A stretch of 64,000 bases of DNA from Kitasatospora kifunensis (GTDB lineage: Bacteria; Actinomycetota; Actinomycetes; Streptomycetales; Streptomycetaceae), in assembly GCF_014203855.1 (NCBI RefSeq), contig NZ_JACHJV010000001.1, forward strand, positions 558,001 through 622,000, in the 5' to 3' direction. The notes below the pieces were generated by a model, which was not told where the DNA came from, ran no database searches, and saw only the letters and a list, made by a program, of their open reading frames with translations. Shown one piece after another: positions 50,641 through 59,977 of this stretch. Numbering within the stretch: the stretch's first letter is position 1; every line of letters begins with the position of its first letter. A program made the translations under genes and the position numbers.

Positions 50641-50854
50641 TTCCGGGGCTTCGCGCGCCGCACACCCGTCGGCCAGGTGAGCCTCGCGATCGACTCACCC
50701 ATGGAAGCCCTCGCCCGCCCGGGTCGCCGCCGTCATCCGGCTGAACAGGGCGGCGCAGGAGTCCTGAACGCTCTCGTGGCGGCCTCGTCCTCCTCTCGCG
50801 GACCCGTTGGGCATGGCGGAGAGTGGGAAGGAGGGCCGGTTTCGGAGAGGCATG

Positions 50855-52705
50855 ATGACCATGGATCGATACCCGCTCATCGCTGAACACGGCCTCGTGG
50901 GTGATCTGCAGACTGCGGCGCTGGTTTCCTCGCAGGGGGTCGTCGACTGGTACGCGGCTCCTCGGTTCGACTCGCCCAGTGTGTTCGCCGCCTTGCTGGA
51001 CCATGATCGCGGCGGCTATTTCCGGTTCGCGCCCGAGGACCGGTCCACGGTCTGCAAGCAGCTCTACTATCCGGACACGGCGATCCTGGTGACGCGGTTC
51101 ATGTCGCCCGAGGGGGTCGGCGAGGTGTTCGACTTCATGCTGCCGGACCGGACGGGCAGGCCCACCGACCGGCACGTGCTGATCCGCGGGGTGCGCGCCG
51201 TGCGCGGCACGGTGCGCTTCGTCCTGGAGTGTCGGCCACGCTTCGACTACGGTCGGGCCACCCACCGACTCGACCTGCGGGACGACACCGCCACCTTCCG
51301 GGCCCCGGGTGTCACCGCGTACCTGCAGAGCACTTTCCCGCTGCGGCCGGACGGCGCGGACGCCCACGACGTCCGCAGTGAGATCACCCTGAACTCGGGA
51401 GAGGTGGCGGCTGCCGTGTTCACCGTCTGCGGACCGGACGGGCAGCTGCCGCAGCCCCCGACCCCGGAGGGTGTGACCGAAGAGCTGTGGGGGGTCGTGG
51501 ACTTCTGGCAGCGCTGGGTGCGTGGCTCCCGGTACCGGGGGCGGTGGAGCGACATGGTGAACCGGTCCGCGATCACCCTCAAACTGCTCACGTACGCCCC
51601 CACGGGCGCCCCGGTGGCCGCGGCCACCATGGGTCTGCCCGAGCAGGTCGGCGGTGAGCGCAACTGGGACTACCGGTACACCTGGGTCCGTGACGGTTCA
51701 CTGTCCGTACGAGCACTGCTGGACCTCGGGTTCACCGAGGAGGCGGCGCAGTTCACCCGCTGGCTGGGAGACCGTCTGCGCAGCCACGGGGGCGTCGGAG
51801 GAGAACCGCTGCAGATCATGTACCGGGTCGACGGTGACCCCGAACTGACGGAGGAGGTCCTCGAACACCTGGAGGGCTACCGGGGCTCGTATCCGGTGCG
51901 GGCCGGGAACGCCGCCGCCGATCAACTGCAGCTCGACATCTATGGCGAGGCGCTCTACGCCCTGGCCGAGGGCCGCGAGGTGAGCGCGCAGGCCGGCTAC
52001 CACGGCTGGAAGAACCTGGCTCGGACGCTGGACTGGCTCGCCGACTCCTGGGACCGCCCCGACGAGGGTGTCTGGGAGACCCGCGGCGGACGCAACGACT
52101 TCACCTTCAGCCGGGTGATGTGCTGGGTGGCCTTCGACCGCGGCCTGCGGCTGGCGGCCGAGTTCAGTCGCCCCGCCGACACCGTCCGCTGGACCGCCGC
52201 CCGCGACACCATCCTCGAACAAGTGATGGAGCGCGGCTGGAACGAGAACGAGCAGGCCCTCGCCCAGTACTACGGAAGCGATGTCCTGGACGCCTCGCTG
52301 CTGTTGATACCCCGGGTCGGGTTCCTGGCCCCCCGGGCGGAGAGCTGGCTGTCGACACTGGACGCGATGGAGCGCACCCTCGTCTCCGACAGTCTGGTCT
52401 ACCGCTACGACCCTGCCGCCTCTCCCGACGGTCTGCGCGGTTCCGAGGGCACCTTCAGCCTCTGCACCTTCCTCTACGTGGATGCCCTCGCCCGGGCCGG
52501 CCGCCTCCGCCTGGCGCGCTACGCCTTCGAGAAGATGCAGACCTACGCCAACCACGTCGGCCTCTTCGCCGAGGAGATCGGCCCCAGCGGCGAGCAGTTG
52601 GGCAATTTCCCGCAGGCGTTCACCCACCTGTCGCTGATCATGGCGGCCACCACCCTCGACGACGCCCTCGACCGGCAGCGCGAGTACCTCGAGCGACGGG
52701 GGTGA
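50855..52705 (+). CDS. Glycoside hydrolase family 15 (glucoamylase/trehalase-like)
   Basis: A 616-residue cytoplasmic glycosidase of the trehalase-like GH15 branch. An N-terminal beta-sandwich begins MDRYPLIAEHGLVGDLQTAALV. It is followed by an alpha/alpha-barrel with NWDYRYTWVRDGSLSVRAL, AADQLQLDIYGEALYAL, NDFTFSRVMCWVAFDRGLRL and GSEGTFSLCTFLYVDALARAGR. It probably hydrolyses trehalose or alpha-glucosides. Three ATGs are close together (50852, 50855, 50861); 50855 has GGAG 7 bases upstream. There is no signal peptide. It is convergent with the P450 operon. Confidence 0.93.
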   Translation: MTMDRYPLIAEHGLVGDLQTAALVSSQGVVDWYAAPRFDSPSVFAALLDHDRGGYFRFAPEDRSTVCKQLYYPDTAILVTRFMSPEGVGEVFDFMLPDRTGRPTDRHVLIRGVRAVRGTVRFVLECRPRFDYGRATHRLDLRDDTATFRAPGVTAYLQSTFPLRPDGADAHDVRSEITLNSGEVAAAVFTVCGPDGQLPQPPTPEGVTEELWGVVDFWQRWVRGSRYRGRWSDMVNRSAITLKLLTYAPTGAPVAAATMGLPEQVGGERNWDYRYTWVRDGSLSVRALLDLGFTEEAAQFTRWLGDRLRSHGGVGGEPLQIMYRVDGDPELTEEVLEHLEGYRGSYPVRAGNAAADQLQLDIYGEALYALAEGREVSAQAGYHGWKNLARTLDWLADSWDRPDEGVWETRGGRNDFTFSRVMCWVAFDRGLRLAAEFSRPADTVRWTAARDTILEQVMERGWNENEQALAQYYGSDVLDASLLLIPRVGFLAPRAESWLSTLDAMERTLVSDSLVYRYDPAASPDGLRGSEGTFSLCTFLYVDALARAGRLRLARYAFEKMQTYANHVGLFAEEIGPSGEQLGNFPQAFTHLSLIMAATTLDDALDRQREYLERRG

Positions 52706-52820
52706 CCACTGACCGGCCGATCGCGGCGTCCGGGCCGTACGGACACTGCGCGTGCCCGGGCTCGCCGTAGGTGAGCGGCGGGCCCAGGCACATCGCGGGA
52801 GCTACGGCACGTCGGGGTCG

Positions 52821-54062
52821 CTACGGCTTGAGGCCGTCAAAGGTGATGCCCAGGTGCCGGGGCCCCCTGAGGACCGCGTTCTGCCGGTACGGGGGCGGAT
52901 CCTGGACCAGACGCGGGTTGTCGAGTCGGCGGACCAGTTCGGTCAGGGCGAACTGGGCCTCCAGCCGGGCCAGGGGAGCGCCGAAGCAGTTGTGCACGCC
53001 GCTGCTGAAGCCCAGGTGCTGGTTGTCGGGCCGGTCGGGGATGAAACGGTCGGGGTCGAGGAAGCGCTGGGGATCGCGGTTGCCGGAGGCGAGCACGAGC
53101 CAGAGGGAGGCGCCTTTGGGAATGGTCGTCCCGGCGATGTCGATGTCCGCCAGCGTGGTCTTCTGGGGCAGCAGTTGGACGGGCGGCTCGAAGCGCAGCA
53201 GCTCCTCCACCAGCGGGACGGCCAGGTCGGGGTCGTCGCGCAGCCGCTGGAGGACGTCGGGATTGCGCAGCAGGGTCAGCATTCCGTTGGTGATGAGGTT
53301 GACCGTGGTCTCATGGCCGGCGATCAGCAGCAGCGCCGCGGTGCTGACCATCTCCACCGGCGACATCTGGCCGTCCGGTCCATGGCCGGTGGCCATGGCG
53401 GAGAGCATGTCGTCGCGGGGCGAGCGGCTGCGCTCCTCGATCAGGCCGGCCAGGTAGGCGGCGAGATCGGCACGGGCCTGCCGGACGGTCTGCAGCTGGG
53501 CTTCCTGGTCCTCGGCCGAGCCTCGGACGGGGTCGATGCTGGCGGCGAGCGTGTCGGCCCAGGCGTGGAAGCGGGGCTCGTCCTCGCGGGGGATGCCGAG
53601 CAGACGGCAGATCACCGAGACGGGGAAGGGGTAGGAGAAGTCGTCCACGAGGTCGATCTGCTGCTTGCCCTGGAAGCCGTCGATGAGGCCGGAGACGATC
53701 TCGCCGAGCTCGCCGCGCATCTCGTAGACCCGTCGAGGGGTGTGCGGCGGCCCGAAGGGGCGCATGGTGAGTCGGCGCAGCCGGTCGTGCTCGGGCGGGT
53801 CGAGTTTGAGGAAGGTCGGGGGCAGGTTCGGGTCCTCGCCCTGGGCGGGGGTCATGGCCGCCGCTTCCGGGTTCAGGTTGCGGATGTCGGAGCTGACCCT
53901 GGGGTCGTGGAGCAGGTGGTGGATCTCCCAGTACGTGCTGACCAGGTAGGGGCCGTCCTCGTCCCGCACCACCGGGGTCTTGCGGAGTTCGGCGTACAGG
54001 GGGTACGGGTCGGCGCGGTTGGCGTAGTCGGTGATCTGGCGCAGGAGTGCGACCGACGTCAT
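52821..54062 (-). CDS. Cytochrome P450 (class I)
   Basis: A 413-residue soluble bacterial P450. The I-helix is LLLIAGHETTVNLI with the normal acid-Thr pair, ExxR is in VEELLRFEPPV, and the heme loop is LGFSSGVHNCFGAPLARLEAQ. TFLKLDPPEHDRLRRLTMRPF is the usual C-helix region. It lies 18 bp downstream of a reductase gene that itself overlaps a ferredoxin gene, so its whole electron supply is encoded in cis. The substrate is unknown; such stand-alone cassettes usually oxidise terpenoids, steroids or xenobiotics. Confidence 0.95.
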   Translation of the reverse strand: MTSVALLRQITDYANRADPYPLYAELRKTPVVRDEDGPYLVSTYWEIHHLLHDPRVSSDIRNLNPEAAAMTPAQGEDPNLPPTFLKLDPPEHDRLRRLTMRPFGPPHTPRRVYEMRGELGEIVSGLIDGFQGKQQIDLVDDFSYPFPVSVICRLLGIPREDEPRFHAWADTLAASIDPVRGSAEDQEAQLQTVRQARADLAAYLAGLIEERSRSPRDDMLSAMATGHGPDGQMSPVEMVSTAALLLIAGHETTVNLITNGMLTLLRNPDVLQRLRDDPDLAVPLVEELLRFEPPVQLLPQKTTLADIDIAGTTIPKGASLWLVLASGNRDPQRFLDPDRFIPDRPDNQHLGFSSGVHNCFGAPLARLEAQFALTELVRRLDNPRLVQDPPPYRQNAVLRGPRHLGITFDGLKP

Positions 54063-54080
54063 GGCGTGGGTCCTTCCAAG

Positions 54081-55475
54081 TCAGGCGCTGAGGGGCGTGA
54101 AGGAGATACGCCGGTCGGACGGTGAGTGGCCGCTGAGCGTGACGGTGGGGCCGTGGCTGGGCAGGGAGGGGTCGGGGAAGCCGGCCGGTACCGGGTGCAT
54201 CCCCTCGGGCCGCCGGTCGACGGTGGTGAACTCGGGTGGGAACGGCGCGGCCCGTTCGATCTGCTGCTGGTAGAACTCCAGCCATTTCGCCTGGTCGAAG
54301 GTGACGGCGGCGATGACGCGGCCCTGGTAGCCGTAGACCGCGGTGAAGCGGCGCTCGGCCAGGGACCCCTGGGTCACGATGATCTCGTCGGCCATGGGCG
54401 GCACACCGACGGACTTGATGTTCATCCCGAACTGGGCCGACCAGAAGGACGGGGTCCACACGTGCGGGCGGCGGTCCGTGCTGGAGCTGATCATGTTGTG
54501 GGCCGCGGTCTCGGCCTGCTCGACCGCGTTGCCCCAGTGCTCCAGGGAGAGGAACTGGTAGCCGAAGAGCGGGTGGGGGGAACGGGCGACGTCACCGGCG
54601 ACAAAGACGTCGTCGGTGACGATGCCCCGCACGTCGAAGGCCCGGCAACCGGCGTCGCAGGCGATCCCACGCGGGCCCGCGCCGAGACCGGAGGACGCGA
54701 GCCACTCGGTGTTGCGCGTCGCCCCCAGACAGACGACAGCCACCTCCACCTCGACCGAGCTGCCGTCCGACAGGTGCGCGCGCCGCAGGCGTCCGGCGGA
54801 GTCTCCCTCCAGGCCGGTCACCATGATGCCGCACCGCAGGTCGACACCGGCCTCGCGCTGCAGGGTCGCCGCCACCTCGCCGACCACGCCGCCGAGTGCG
54901 CCCACCAGCGGGGCCGAGCCACGTTCGGCGACGGTGACGTCCAGCCCCCGCTCACGGCAGGCGGAGGCGATCTCGGAGCCGGTGAATCCCGCCCCGATCA
55001 CCAGCACACGCCGGGGGCCGGCGCTGAGCCGGTGGTGCAGCCCGGCGGCGTCGTCGCTGGTGCGCAGCACGAAGACCCCGTCCAGGTCGGCCTCCAGCTC
55101 GTGCGGCCAGGGGCGGGCGCGGACGCCGGTGGTGATCAGCAACCGGTCGTACTCCACCGCGGCGCCGTCGGCCAGGTGCACCCGCTTGGCCGCCATGTCC
55201 AGCCCGGTGGCCGCCACCCCGAGCCGCCACTGCGCGTCCACCTCGCGGCGCCGGGGCAGCGTCGTGTGGTCGGCGGGCACCCTGCCGAGCAGGACCTGCT
55301 TGGACAGCGGCGGCCGATCGTAGGGCTCGTGCGGCTCGTCGCCGACGATCGTGAGCGCGCCGGTGAAGCCTTCGTCGCGCAGCGTCTCGGCGGCCCGCAG
55401 ACCCGCCAGGGAGGCACCGACGATGACGATGTGCCCTTCACGCCTGAGCCTGTCCAGGGAGCCGTCAACCGACAT
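54081..55475 (-). CDS. FAD/NAD(P)-dependent ferredoxin reductase
   Basis: A 464-residue flavoprotein of the BphA4/putidaredoxin-reductase type. The FAD site is IVIVGASLAGLRAAETLRDEGF, followed by PYDRPPLSKQVLLG, the NAD(P) site VLVIGAGFTGSEIASACRERG and the second FAD motif GIVTDDVFVAGDVAR. A C-terminal extension of about 50 residues (after EFTTVDRRPEGM) is longer than usual and Pro/Ser-rich. The ATG at 55475 is used; a GTG at 55484 is possible. It overlaps the ferredoxin gene, placing it as the reductase that passes electrons from NAD(P)H to that ferredoxin and on to the P450. Confidence 0.93.
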   Translation of the reverse strand: MSVDGSLDRLRREGHIVIVGASLAGLRAAETLRDEGFTGALTIVGDEPHEPYDRPPLSKQVLLGRVPADHTTLPRRREVDAQWRLGVAATGLDMAAKRVHLADGAAVEYDRLLITTGVRARPWPHELEADLDGVFVLRTSDDAAGLHHRLSAGPRRVLVIGAGFTGSEIASACRERGLDVTVAERGSAPLVGALGGVVGEVAATLQREAGVDLRCGIMVTGLEGDSAGRLRRAHLSDGSSVEVEVAVVCLGATRNTEWLASSGLGAGPRGIACDAGCRAFDVRGIVTDDVFVAGDVARSPHPLFGYQFLSLEHWGNAVEQAETAAHNMISSSTDRRPHVWTPSFWSAQFGMNIKSVGVPPMADEIIVTQGSLAERRFTAVYGYQGRVIAAVTFDQAKWLEFYQQQIERAAPFPPEFTTVDRRPEGMHPVPAGFPDPSLPSHGPTVTLSGHSPSDRRISFTPLSA

Positions 55476-55701
55476 GGGAGGCACCTGCCTTTTCCGCGGC
55501 CGGTGCCCCGTTCATGCCCTCCACGGTGATGGCCTTCACCGGACACGCCTGCGCCGCCCGCAGCACGTTCCCCCGCTGCGCGTCGTCCGGCTGCGGGTCG
55601 TACATCAACGCCTCGTCACCGTGCATGGTGAACGCCTCCGGCGCCAGGAAGGCGCACTGCGCGTACCCCTGGCACCGGTTGAGATCAACGACAAGCCTCA
55701 T
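55465..55701 (-). CDS. [3Fe-4S]-type ferredoxin, P450 partner
   Basis: A 78-residue ferredoxin beginning MRLVVDLNRCQGYAQC. The cluster ligands are Cys10, Cys16 and Cys53 (ACPVKAI). The position that would hold the fourth Cys is Tyr13, as in P450-linked 3Fe-4S ferredoxins. It is the first gene of the ferredoxin-reductase-P450 operon, and its 3' end overlaps the reductase start. Confidence 0.95.
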   Translation of the reverse strand: MRLVVDLNRCQGYAQCAFLAPEAFTMHGDEALMYDPQPDDAQRGNVLRAAQACPVKAITVEGMNGAPAAEKAGASHVG

Positions 55702-56094
55702 CAGGTCTCCGCTTCTTCGGGCTTCTTCGGCGAGGTGGTCGCGGCGCTGCCGCCGATCCGCTGATCCCCGCGCAGCCCGGACACGTGGTGTCCCCTAGCT
55801 ACCATGAGTGACACTTCCGGACCGGCGCACGTCCACCGGGCCAATGAGGTGAGGCGCCCTGCTCCGCAGATTGGCCCAGATTGGCCCGCAGAGGCAGTGG
55901 AACCAACGGTGATCTGAACCGGGTCCGCGGCCGCGACGTTGTCACTGAGCGTCACCATTGTGGGATCCAGGAGCCGCTGCGCCGTAGGTCTGAGAGATCT
56001 CCACCGGACGGACCAAGCACGCGAGCCGAGCGGCAGTGTGCGCCGGCGATGGTGCTTTTCTTCCGTCTATCGCCGCACAGAGGGAGAGGCAACA
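55702..56094. promoter_or_regulatory. Divergent control region with ATTGGCCC repeats
   Basis: There is no gene between the ferredoxin and the broken SDR. GGGCCAAT (55838-55845) is followed by two tandem AGATTGGCCC decamers (55868-55877, 55878-55887), giving an inverted plus a direct copy of ATTGGCCC about 135-185 bp upstream of the ferredoxin start. They look like sites for a regulator of the P450 operon. AGGGAGAGG (about 56081-56089) is the ribosome site of the SDR. Confidence 0.4.
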
Positions 56095-56934
56095 GTGGGC
56101 ACCAGCGCAGCCGGAGGTCACCCGACCATCTCCTATCCCCTACTCAAGGGCCAGAAAGCCCTGGTAACCGGCGCGAATTCCGGAATCGGCAAGGCCACGG
56201 CCATCGGCCTGGGGTAGGTCGGTGCCGACGTCGTGGTCAATTACGTGTCCGATCGCGAATCCGCCGAAGAGGTCGTGCGGGAAATCGAGGGCTTCGGGGT
56301 ACGGGCCTATGCGCACGAGGCCGATGTCTCCCAGGAGAGCCAGGTCACCGAGATGATCTCCCGCATGGTCGGCGAGTTCGGCACGATCGACGTCCTGGTG
56401 GCCAATGCGGGCCTCCAGCGGGACGCGGCCGCCGCCGACATGACCGTGGCCCAGTGGCAGAAGGTCCTCGAGGTCAATCTGACCGGCCAGTTCCTGTGCG
56501 CCCGGGAGGCTGTCAAGGAGTTCCTGCGAAGGGGAGTCGTCCCGGAGGTCTCCAAGTCGGCGGGGAAGATCGTCTGCATGAGCTCGGTCCACCAGATCAT
56601 TCCCTGGGCGGGCCATCTGAACTACGCGGCCTCCAAGGGCGGCGTCCTGATGATGATGCAGACCCTGGCCCAGGAGCTCGCCCCCCACAAGATCAGGGTC
56701 AACGCGGTCGCCCCGGGAGCGATCCGCACCCCCATCAACCGCAGTGCCTGGGACTCCCCGGAGGCGGAAGCCGACCTGCTCCAGCTGATCCCCTACCGCC
56801 GGGTCGGCGACCCGGAGGACATCGCCACCGCGGTGGCCGTGCTGGCCTCCGACCTGTTCGACTACGTCGTGGGCACCACGCTCTACGTCGACGGCGGGAT
56901 GACACTGTTCCCCGGCTTCGCCACCGGCGGGTGA
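56095..56934 (+). pseudogene. Short-chain dehydrogenase/reductase interrupted by an in-frame stop
   Basis: A glucose-1-dehydrogenase-like SDR of about 279 codons. The GTG at 56095 has AGGGAGAGG upstream. The cofactor motif TGANSGIGKATAIGLG is followed by TAG at 56215-56217, then the same frame continues VGADVVVNYVSDRESAEEVV, NAG (VANAGLQRD), the catalytic Ser, Tyr and Lys (CMSSVHQ ... NYAASKGG) and the C-terminal YVVGTTLYVDGGMTLFPG. All motifs are intact except for the single stop. A protein restarted at 56233 would lack the cofactor site and be inactive. It is either a recent nonsense mutation or a base error. Confidence 0.85.
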
Positions 56935-57006
56935 CGGCGCGCAAGCGACTGCACGGCATCGGTTCGCGAGAGGACCACCCTGGTCGAGGTACAGCGGCGT
57001 CCACGC

Positions 57007-57093
57007 CTCCTCGGTCCTGCCCCCGTAGGCGCACAGTGCGTAGATCGCCACGATGTCGAGCGCGATGATCACCAGTGACCAGACACCATGGTG
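57007..57093 (-). pseudogene. Remnant of a DUF7144-like membrane protein C-terminus
   Basis: On the minus strand, just upstream of the GH27 stop region, a 29-residue stretch HHGVWSLVIIALDIVAIYAL followed by CAYGGRTEE resembles the last membrane helix of DUF7144 proteins. There is no start codon, ribosome site or N-terminal part, so it is read as a gene relic. The resemblance is by eye only. Confidence 0.4.
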
Positions 57094-57137
57094 ATCGAGA
57101 TCCAGACGACCGCTACCCGACTGGGTGTTCCCAGCGG

Positions 57138-58817
57138 TCAGCCGGTGGCGGGCACCGAGATCTTGTCGATGTCGGGGGCCCAACCGCCGTACTCGTTGCC
57201 GAAGCTGATCGTGTTGTAGCCCGCGTTCAGCGTCAGTTCCACGGTCGCCGTCTGGGTCGAGTTCCAGTTGCCGTTCCCGGGGAACGAGACCTTCTGCAGG
57301 TTCTCGCCGTTGGTCCAGATCGAGGCGTAGCGAGCCCCGTCCCCGTTCAGGTACTGGACGGTGACCGGGTAGGTGCCGGCATTCTGGGCGTAGACACCGT
57401 TGATGTAGAGCTTGTTCGTTCCCCCGATCCAGCTCACCTTCTCGCCGTCCGAGCAGACCGGGCAGGCTGCGAAGACCGCGCCGGAATTGCCGGTCCAGCG
57501 GCCCGACACGATCGTGTGGGCGGGGTCCGCGGCCTGGTAACTCTGGGCGCCCGCAGTGGGGTTGACCAGAGCGGTGTACCAGGAGGCCGGCGCGCCGGGT
57601 GCGGTGACCCGGTACACCGCGGTGCCGTGGGCCGGGACCTGGGTGGTGATGTCGGCGGCGCCGCTCTGGACGACGGCGCCGGTGTACTGGTCGGTCCAGG
57701 TCCCCATGCCGGGGATGCCCACCGCGGCCAGCGAGGTGCTCAGGGTCTGCGCGCTGTCCGACCCGTTGTAGAGCGCGAGCGCGACATCACCGTTGCTGAG
57801 CGGCTTCGCGAGGACGAGCGACCCCGAGGAGTTGACCAGCCGGCTCCCGCCGATGACCCGCGCCTGCAGGCCCAGGGTGTCCTGGTCGATCGCGATGAGT
57901 CGCGGGTTCTCCAGCAGCGCCAGCGAGGTCGCGTTCACGGTGCTCGGGTTGGCGCTCGCGATCAGGGGCGAGGCCATCATCGCCCACATGGCGAAGTGGG
58001 TCTGCTCCTCGGTCGTGCTGAGCCCGCCGTTGCCGACCTCCAGCATGTCCGCATCGTTGAACGAGCCAGGCTTGGCCCGCCAGGCCAGCGTGGCGTTCTC
58101 GGTGATGATGTTGGCGATGCCGTTGGGCCAACTCTGGCCCCACCACTGGTCCCCGATGTCCTCGGTGCTGCGCACCTGATCGGAGACGTCGCCCCAGTCC
58201 CGCGTGACGCCCGCGCCGGTGTTGCTGCCGCTGTTCGGGTTGATACTGAAGACGATCGGCCGGCCGGTGGCATTCAGCGCGTTGCGCATCTTGGCGAAGT
58301 CGGCGACCTGGGCGGACAGCGACGAGGCGCTCTCGCAGTAGTCGTACTTGAGGTAGTCGACGCCCCAGGAGGCGAAGGTGGTGGCGTCGTTGACTTCGTG
58401 CCCGGCACTGCCCGAGTATCCCGCGCAGGTCTTGGCGCCCGGCGACTCGTAGATGCCGAACTTGAAGCCCCGCGCGTGCAGGTAGTCGCCGAGGGCCTTC
58501 ATGTCGGGGTAGTTGGAGTTGCCGGTCAGGTTGCCGTTCGCGTCACGGGTCATCCAGCAGTCGTCGACGTTGACGTACTTGTATCCGGCGTCCCGCATGC
58601 CGTTCGCGACCAGGCTGTCTGCGACCGACTCGATCAGCGACTGGGTCGCGTTGCACCCGTAGGTGTTCCAGGCGTTCCAACCCATTGGCGGAACCTGGAG
58701 CAGCGGTGTCGGGGTGGCAGCGACCGCGGTCGGGACCGCGCCGACCCCTCCCAGCAGAACCCCCGCCGCCACGGCTGCCCGCCGCAGCCGCGAAGACCGA
58801 TTCGTCCTTGTTGCCAT
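57138..58817 (-). CDS. Secreted GH27 alpha-galactosidase with CBM-like C-terminal domain
   Basis: A 559-residue exported glycosidase. The signal peptide is RRAAVAAGVLLGGVGAVPTA, cleaved after AVAA. The GH27 barrel (about 40-310) opens with PPMGWNAWNTYGCN, has NVDDCWM, the nucleophile Asp in DYLKYDYC and a likely acid/base Asp in TRDWGDVSDQ. A beta-sandwich follows, and then a CBM35-like domain (about 425-559; WYTALVNPTAGAQSY ... LTLNAGYNTISFGNEYGGWAPDIDKI). It releases galactose from alpha-galactosides or galactomannan outside the cell. GGGGAAG lies before the ATG at 58817; a GTG-led extension to 58847 is less likely. Confidence 0.94.
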   Translation of the reverse strand: MATRTNRSSRLRRAAVAAGVLLGGVGAVPTAVAATPTPLLQVPPMGWNAWNTYGCNATQSLIESVADSLVANGMRDAGYKYVNVDDCWMTRDANGNLTGNSNYPDMKALGDYLHARGFKFGIYESPGAKTCAGYSGSAGHEVNDATTFASWGVDYLKYDYCESASSLSAQVADFAKMRNALNATGRPIVFSINPNSGSNTGAGVTRDWGDVSDQVRSTEDIGDQWWGQSWPNGIANIITENATLAWRAKPGSFNDADMLEVGNGGLSTTEEQTHFAMWAMMASPLIASANPSTVNATSLALLENPRLIAIDQDTLGLQARVIGGSRLVNSSGSLVLAKPLSNGDVALALYNGSDSAQTLSTSLAAVGIPGMGTWTDQYTGAVVQSGAADITTQVPAHGTAVYRVTAPGAPASWYTALVNPTAGAQSYQAADPAHTIVSGRWTGNSGAVFAACPVCSDGEKVSWIGGTNKLYINGVYAQNAGTYPVTVQYLNGDGARYASIWTNGENLQKVSFPGNGNWNSTQTATVELTLNAGYNTISFGNEYGGWAPDIDKISVPATG

Positions 58818-59149
58818 CCGCTTCCCCAATCCCTGAACCCAGCCCACTGGACCTCTCGGACCGCCGGTGCGCCTGCCGCCTGGACGGCGGCCGACGACTG
58901 CCCCGGCCCGCCGCCGGGCCGTGCCCTACCGGCAGAAGCTCCACGGCTAGGAGGAAGTGAGGTACCAGCAACTACCAAAAGTGAACATCGATAGCCATAA
59001 TTCGACGATATCGAACGCGGCGAGGGACATCGAACGGCCCCGTTCACCCCCGTGTCAAGGCTTTGACCAAAACAGGTGCCTCGAGCTCTCGTCGCTACCT
59101 CAGCAGGGAAGCGTCACCGGAGGAAGCCTGGTCATGTCGTCGATCCCCA
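58818..59149. promoter_or_regulatory. Upstream region of the alpha-galactosidase
   Basis: No gene is seen. The stretch 58960-59075 is unusually A/T-rich. It holds an inverted repeat TCGATA (58988-58993) / TATCGA (59009-59014) and a dyad GTCAA-GGCT-TTGAC (59054-59067), either of which could be an operator for a sugar-responsive repressor. The exact promoter is unclear. Confidence 0.35.
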
Positions 59150-59977
59150 TCAGTTCTTCCACTGCTCGGGCCCATCGGGCTGGTGCTGGGCCGAGCAACT
59201 GTCGGCGATGCTTCGGACGTGGGTGGTGAGCCGCCCCTCGTCGTCGAGGACGTGGAAGGCGAGGGCCGGGGGCCGGCCCAGGTGCACGTGGTCCCGGGGG
59301 TGGGATCTGGGCTCCCACGGCAGGCGCAGGCTGGACACCACACCGGGAGCCACCAACAGCGGTCGGCCGGCGAAGGTGGTCGTCGCGGCGGTGTGGGCGT
59401 GGCCGCAGAGGAAGGCGACGATGTTGGGGTGCCGCCTGGTCAGCGCGGCGAGGCGGTCGGTGCCGAACTGCCGGATGCCGTCGATGAAGGGTATGTGGAG
59501 CAGCACGGGCGGGTGGTGGAAGGCGATCAGCACCGGAAGGTTCGTCGGGGTCCGGGCCAGGACCTCCTCCAGCCAGTCCATCGTCTCCGCGGCGAGGTGG
59601 CCCTCGTCCCTGCCCGGGATGGAGGAGTCGCAAACGGCGATGACGTATCGCTCCGTGCGGTGGACCTGGTTGAGCGGTGCCCGGCTTGTGGGTTGCCGCA
59701 GCAGATGGCGGCGGAACGCGGCCCGCTCGTCGTGGTTGCCCGGGCAGGCCACGACCGGGTGCCGGGACGTGAGCAGGAGCCGGGCCTGCTCGTACTCGGG
59801 CGGCGAGCCGTGATCCGCGATGTCACCGGTGACCAGGACCAGGTCGAGGTCGTACGGCAGGCCGTCGAGGTGGTCCATGACCGCGCGCGTGCGCCGGACG
59901 CTACGGGTCTCGCCGTGCACGGCTTGGCTCTCGGCGACGTCGATGTGGAGGTCGCTCAAATGGGCGATCACGATCAC
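59150..59977 (-). CDS. Metallophosphoesterase, CpdA/Icc-like
   Basis: A 275-residue calcineurin-like phosphoesterase. The di-metal ligands are in order HLSDLHID, VTGDIADHG, CPGNHDE, AFHHPP and CGHAHTA, which is the pattern of the class III cyclic-nucleotide phosphodiesterases (CpdA/Icc) and related enzymes. The GTG at 59977 overlaps the preceding stop as GTGA and has GGAG 7 bases upstream. It may hydrolyse 3',5'-cAMP or another phosphodiester. It is co-transcribed with a decayed dehydrogenase gene. Confidence 0.92.
   Translation of the reverse strand: MIVIAHLSDLHIDVAESQAVHGETRSVRRTRAVMDHLDGLPYDLDLVLVTGDIADHGSPPEYEQARLLLTSRHPVVACPGNHDERAAFRRHLLRQPTSRAPLNQVHRTERYVIAVCDSSIPGRDEGHLAAETMDWLEEVLARTPTNLPVLIAFHHPPVLLHIPFIDGIRQFGTDRLAALTRRHPNIVAFLCGHAHTAATTTFAGRPLLVAPGVVSSLRLPWEPRSHPRDHVHLGRPPALAFHVLDDEGRLTTHVRSIADSCSAQHQPDGPEQWKN

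Noticed and set aside
55881..57068. A 395-codon plus-strand frame over the SDR region
   Set aside because: It is an out-of-frame Arg/Gly-rich shadow; the SDR motifs lie in another frame.
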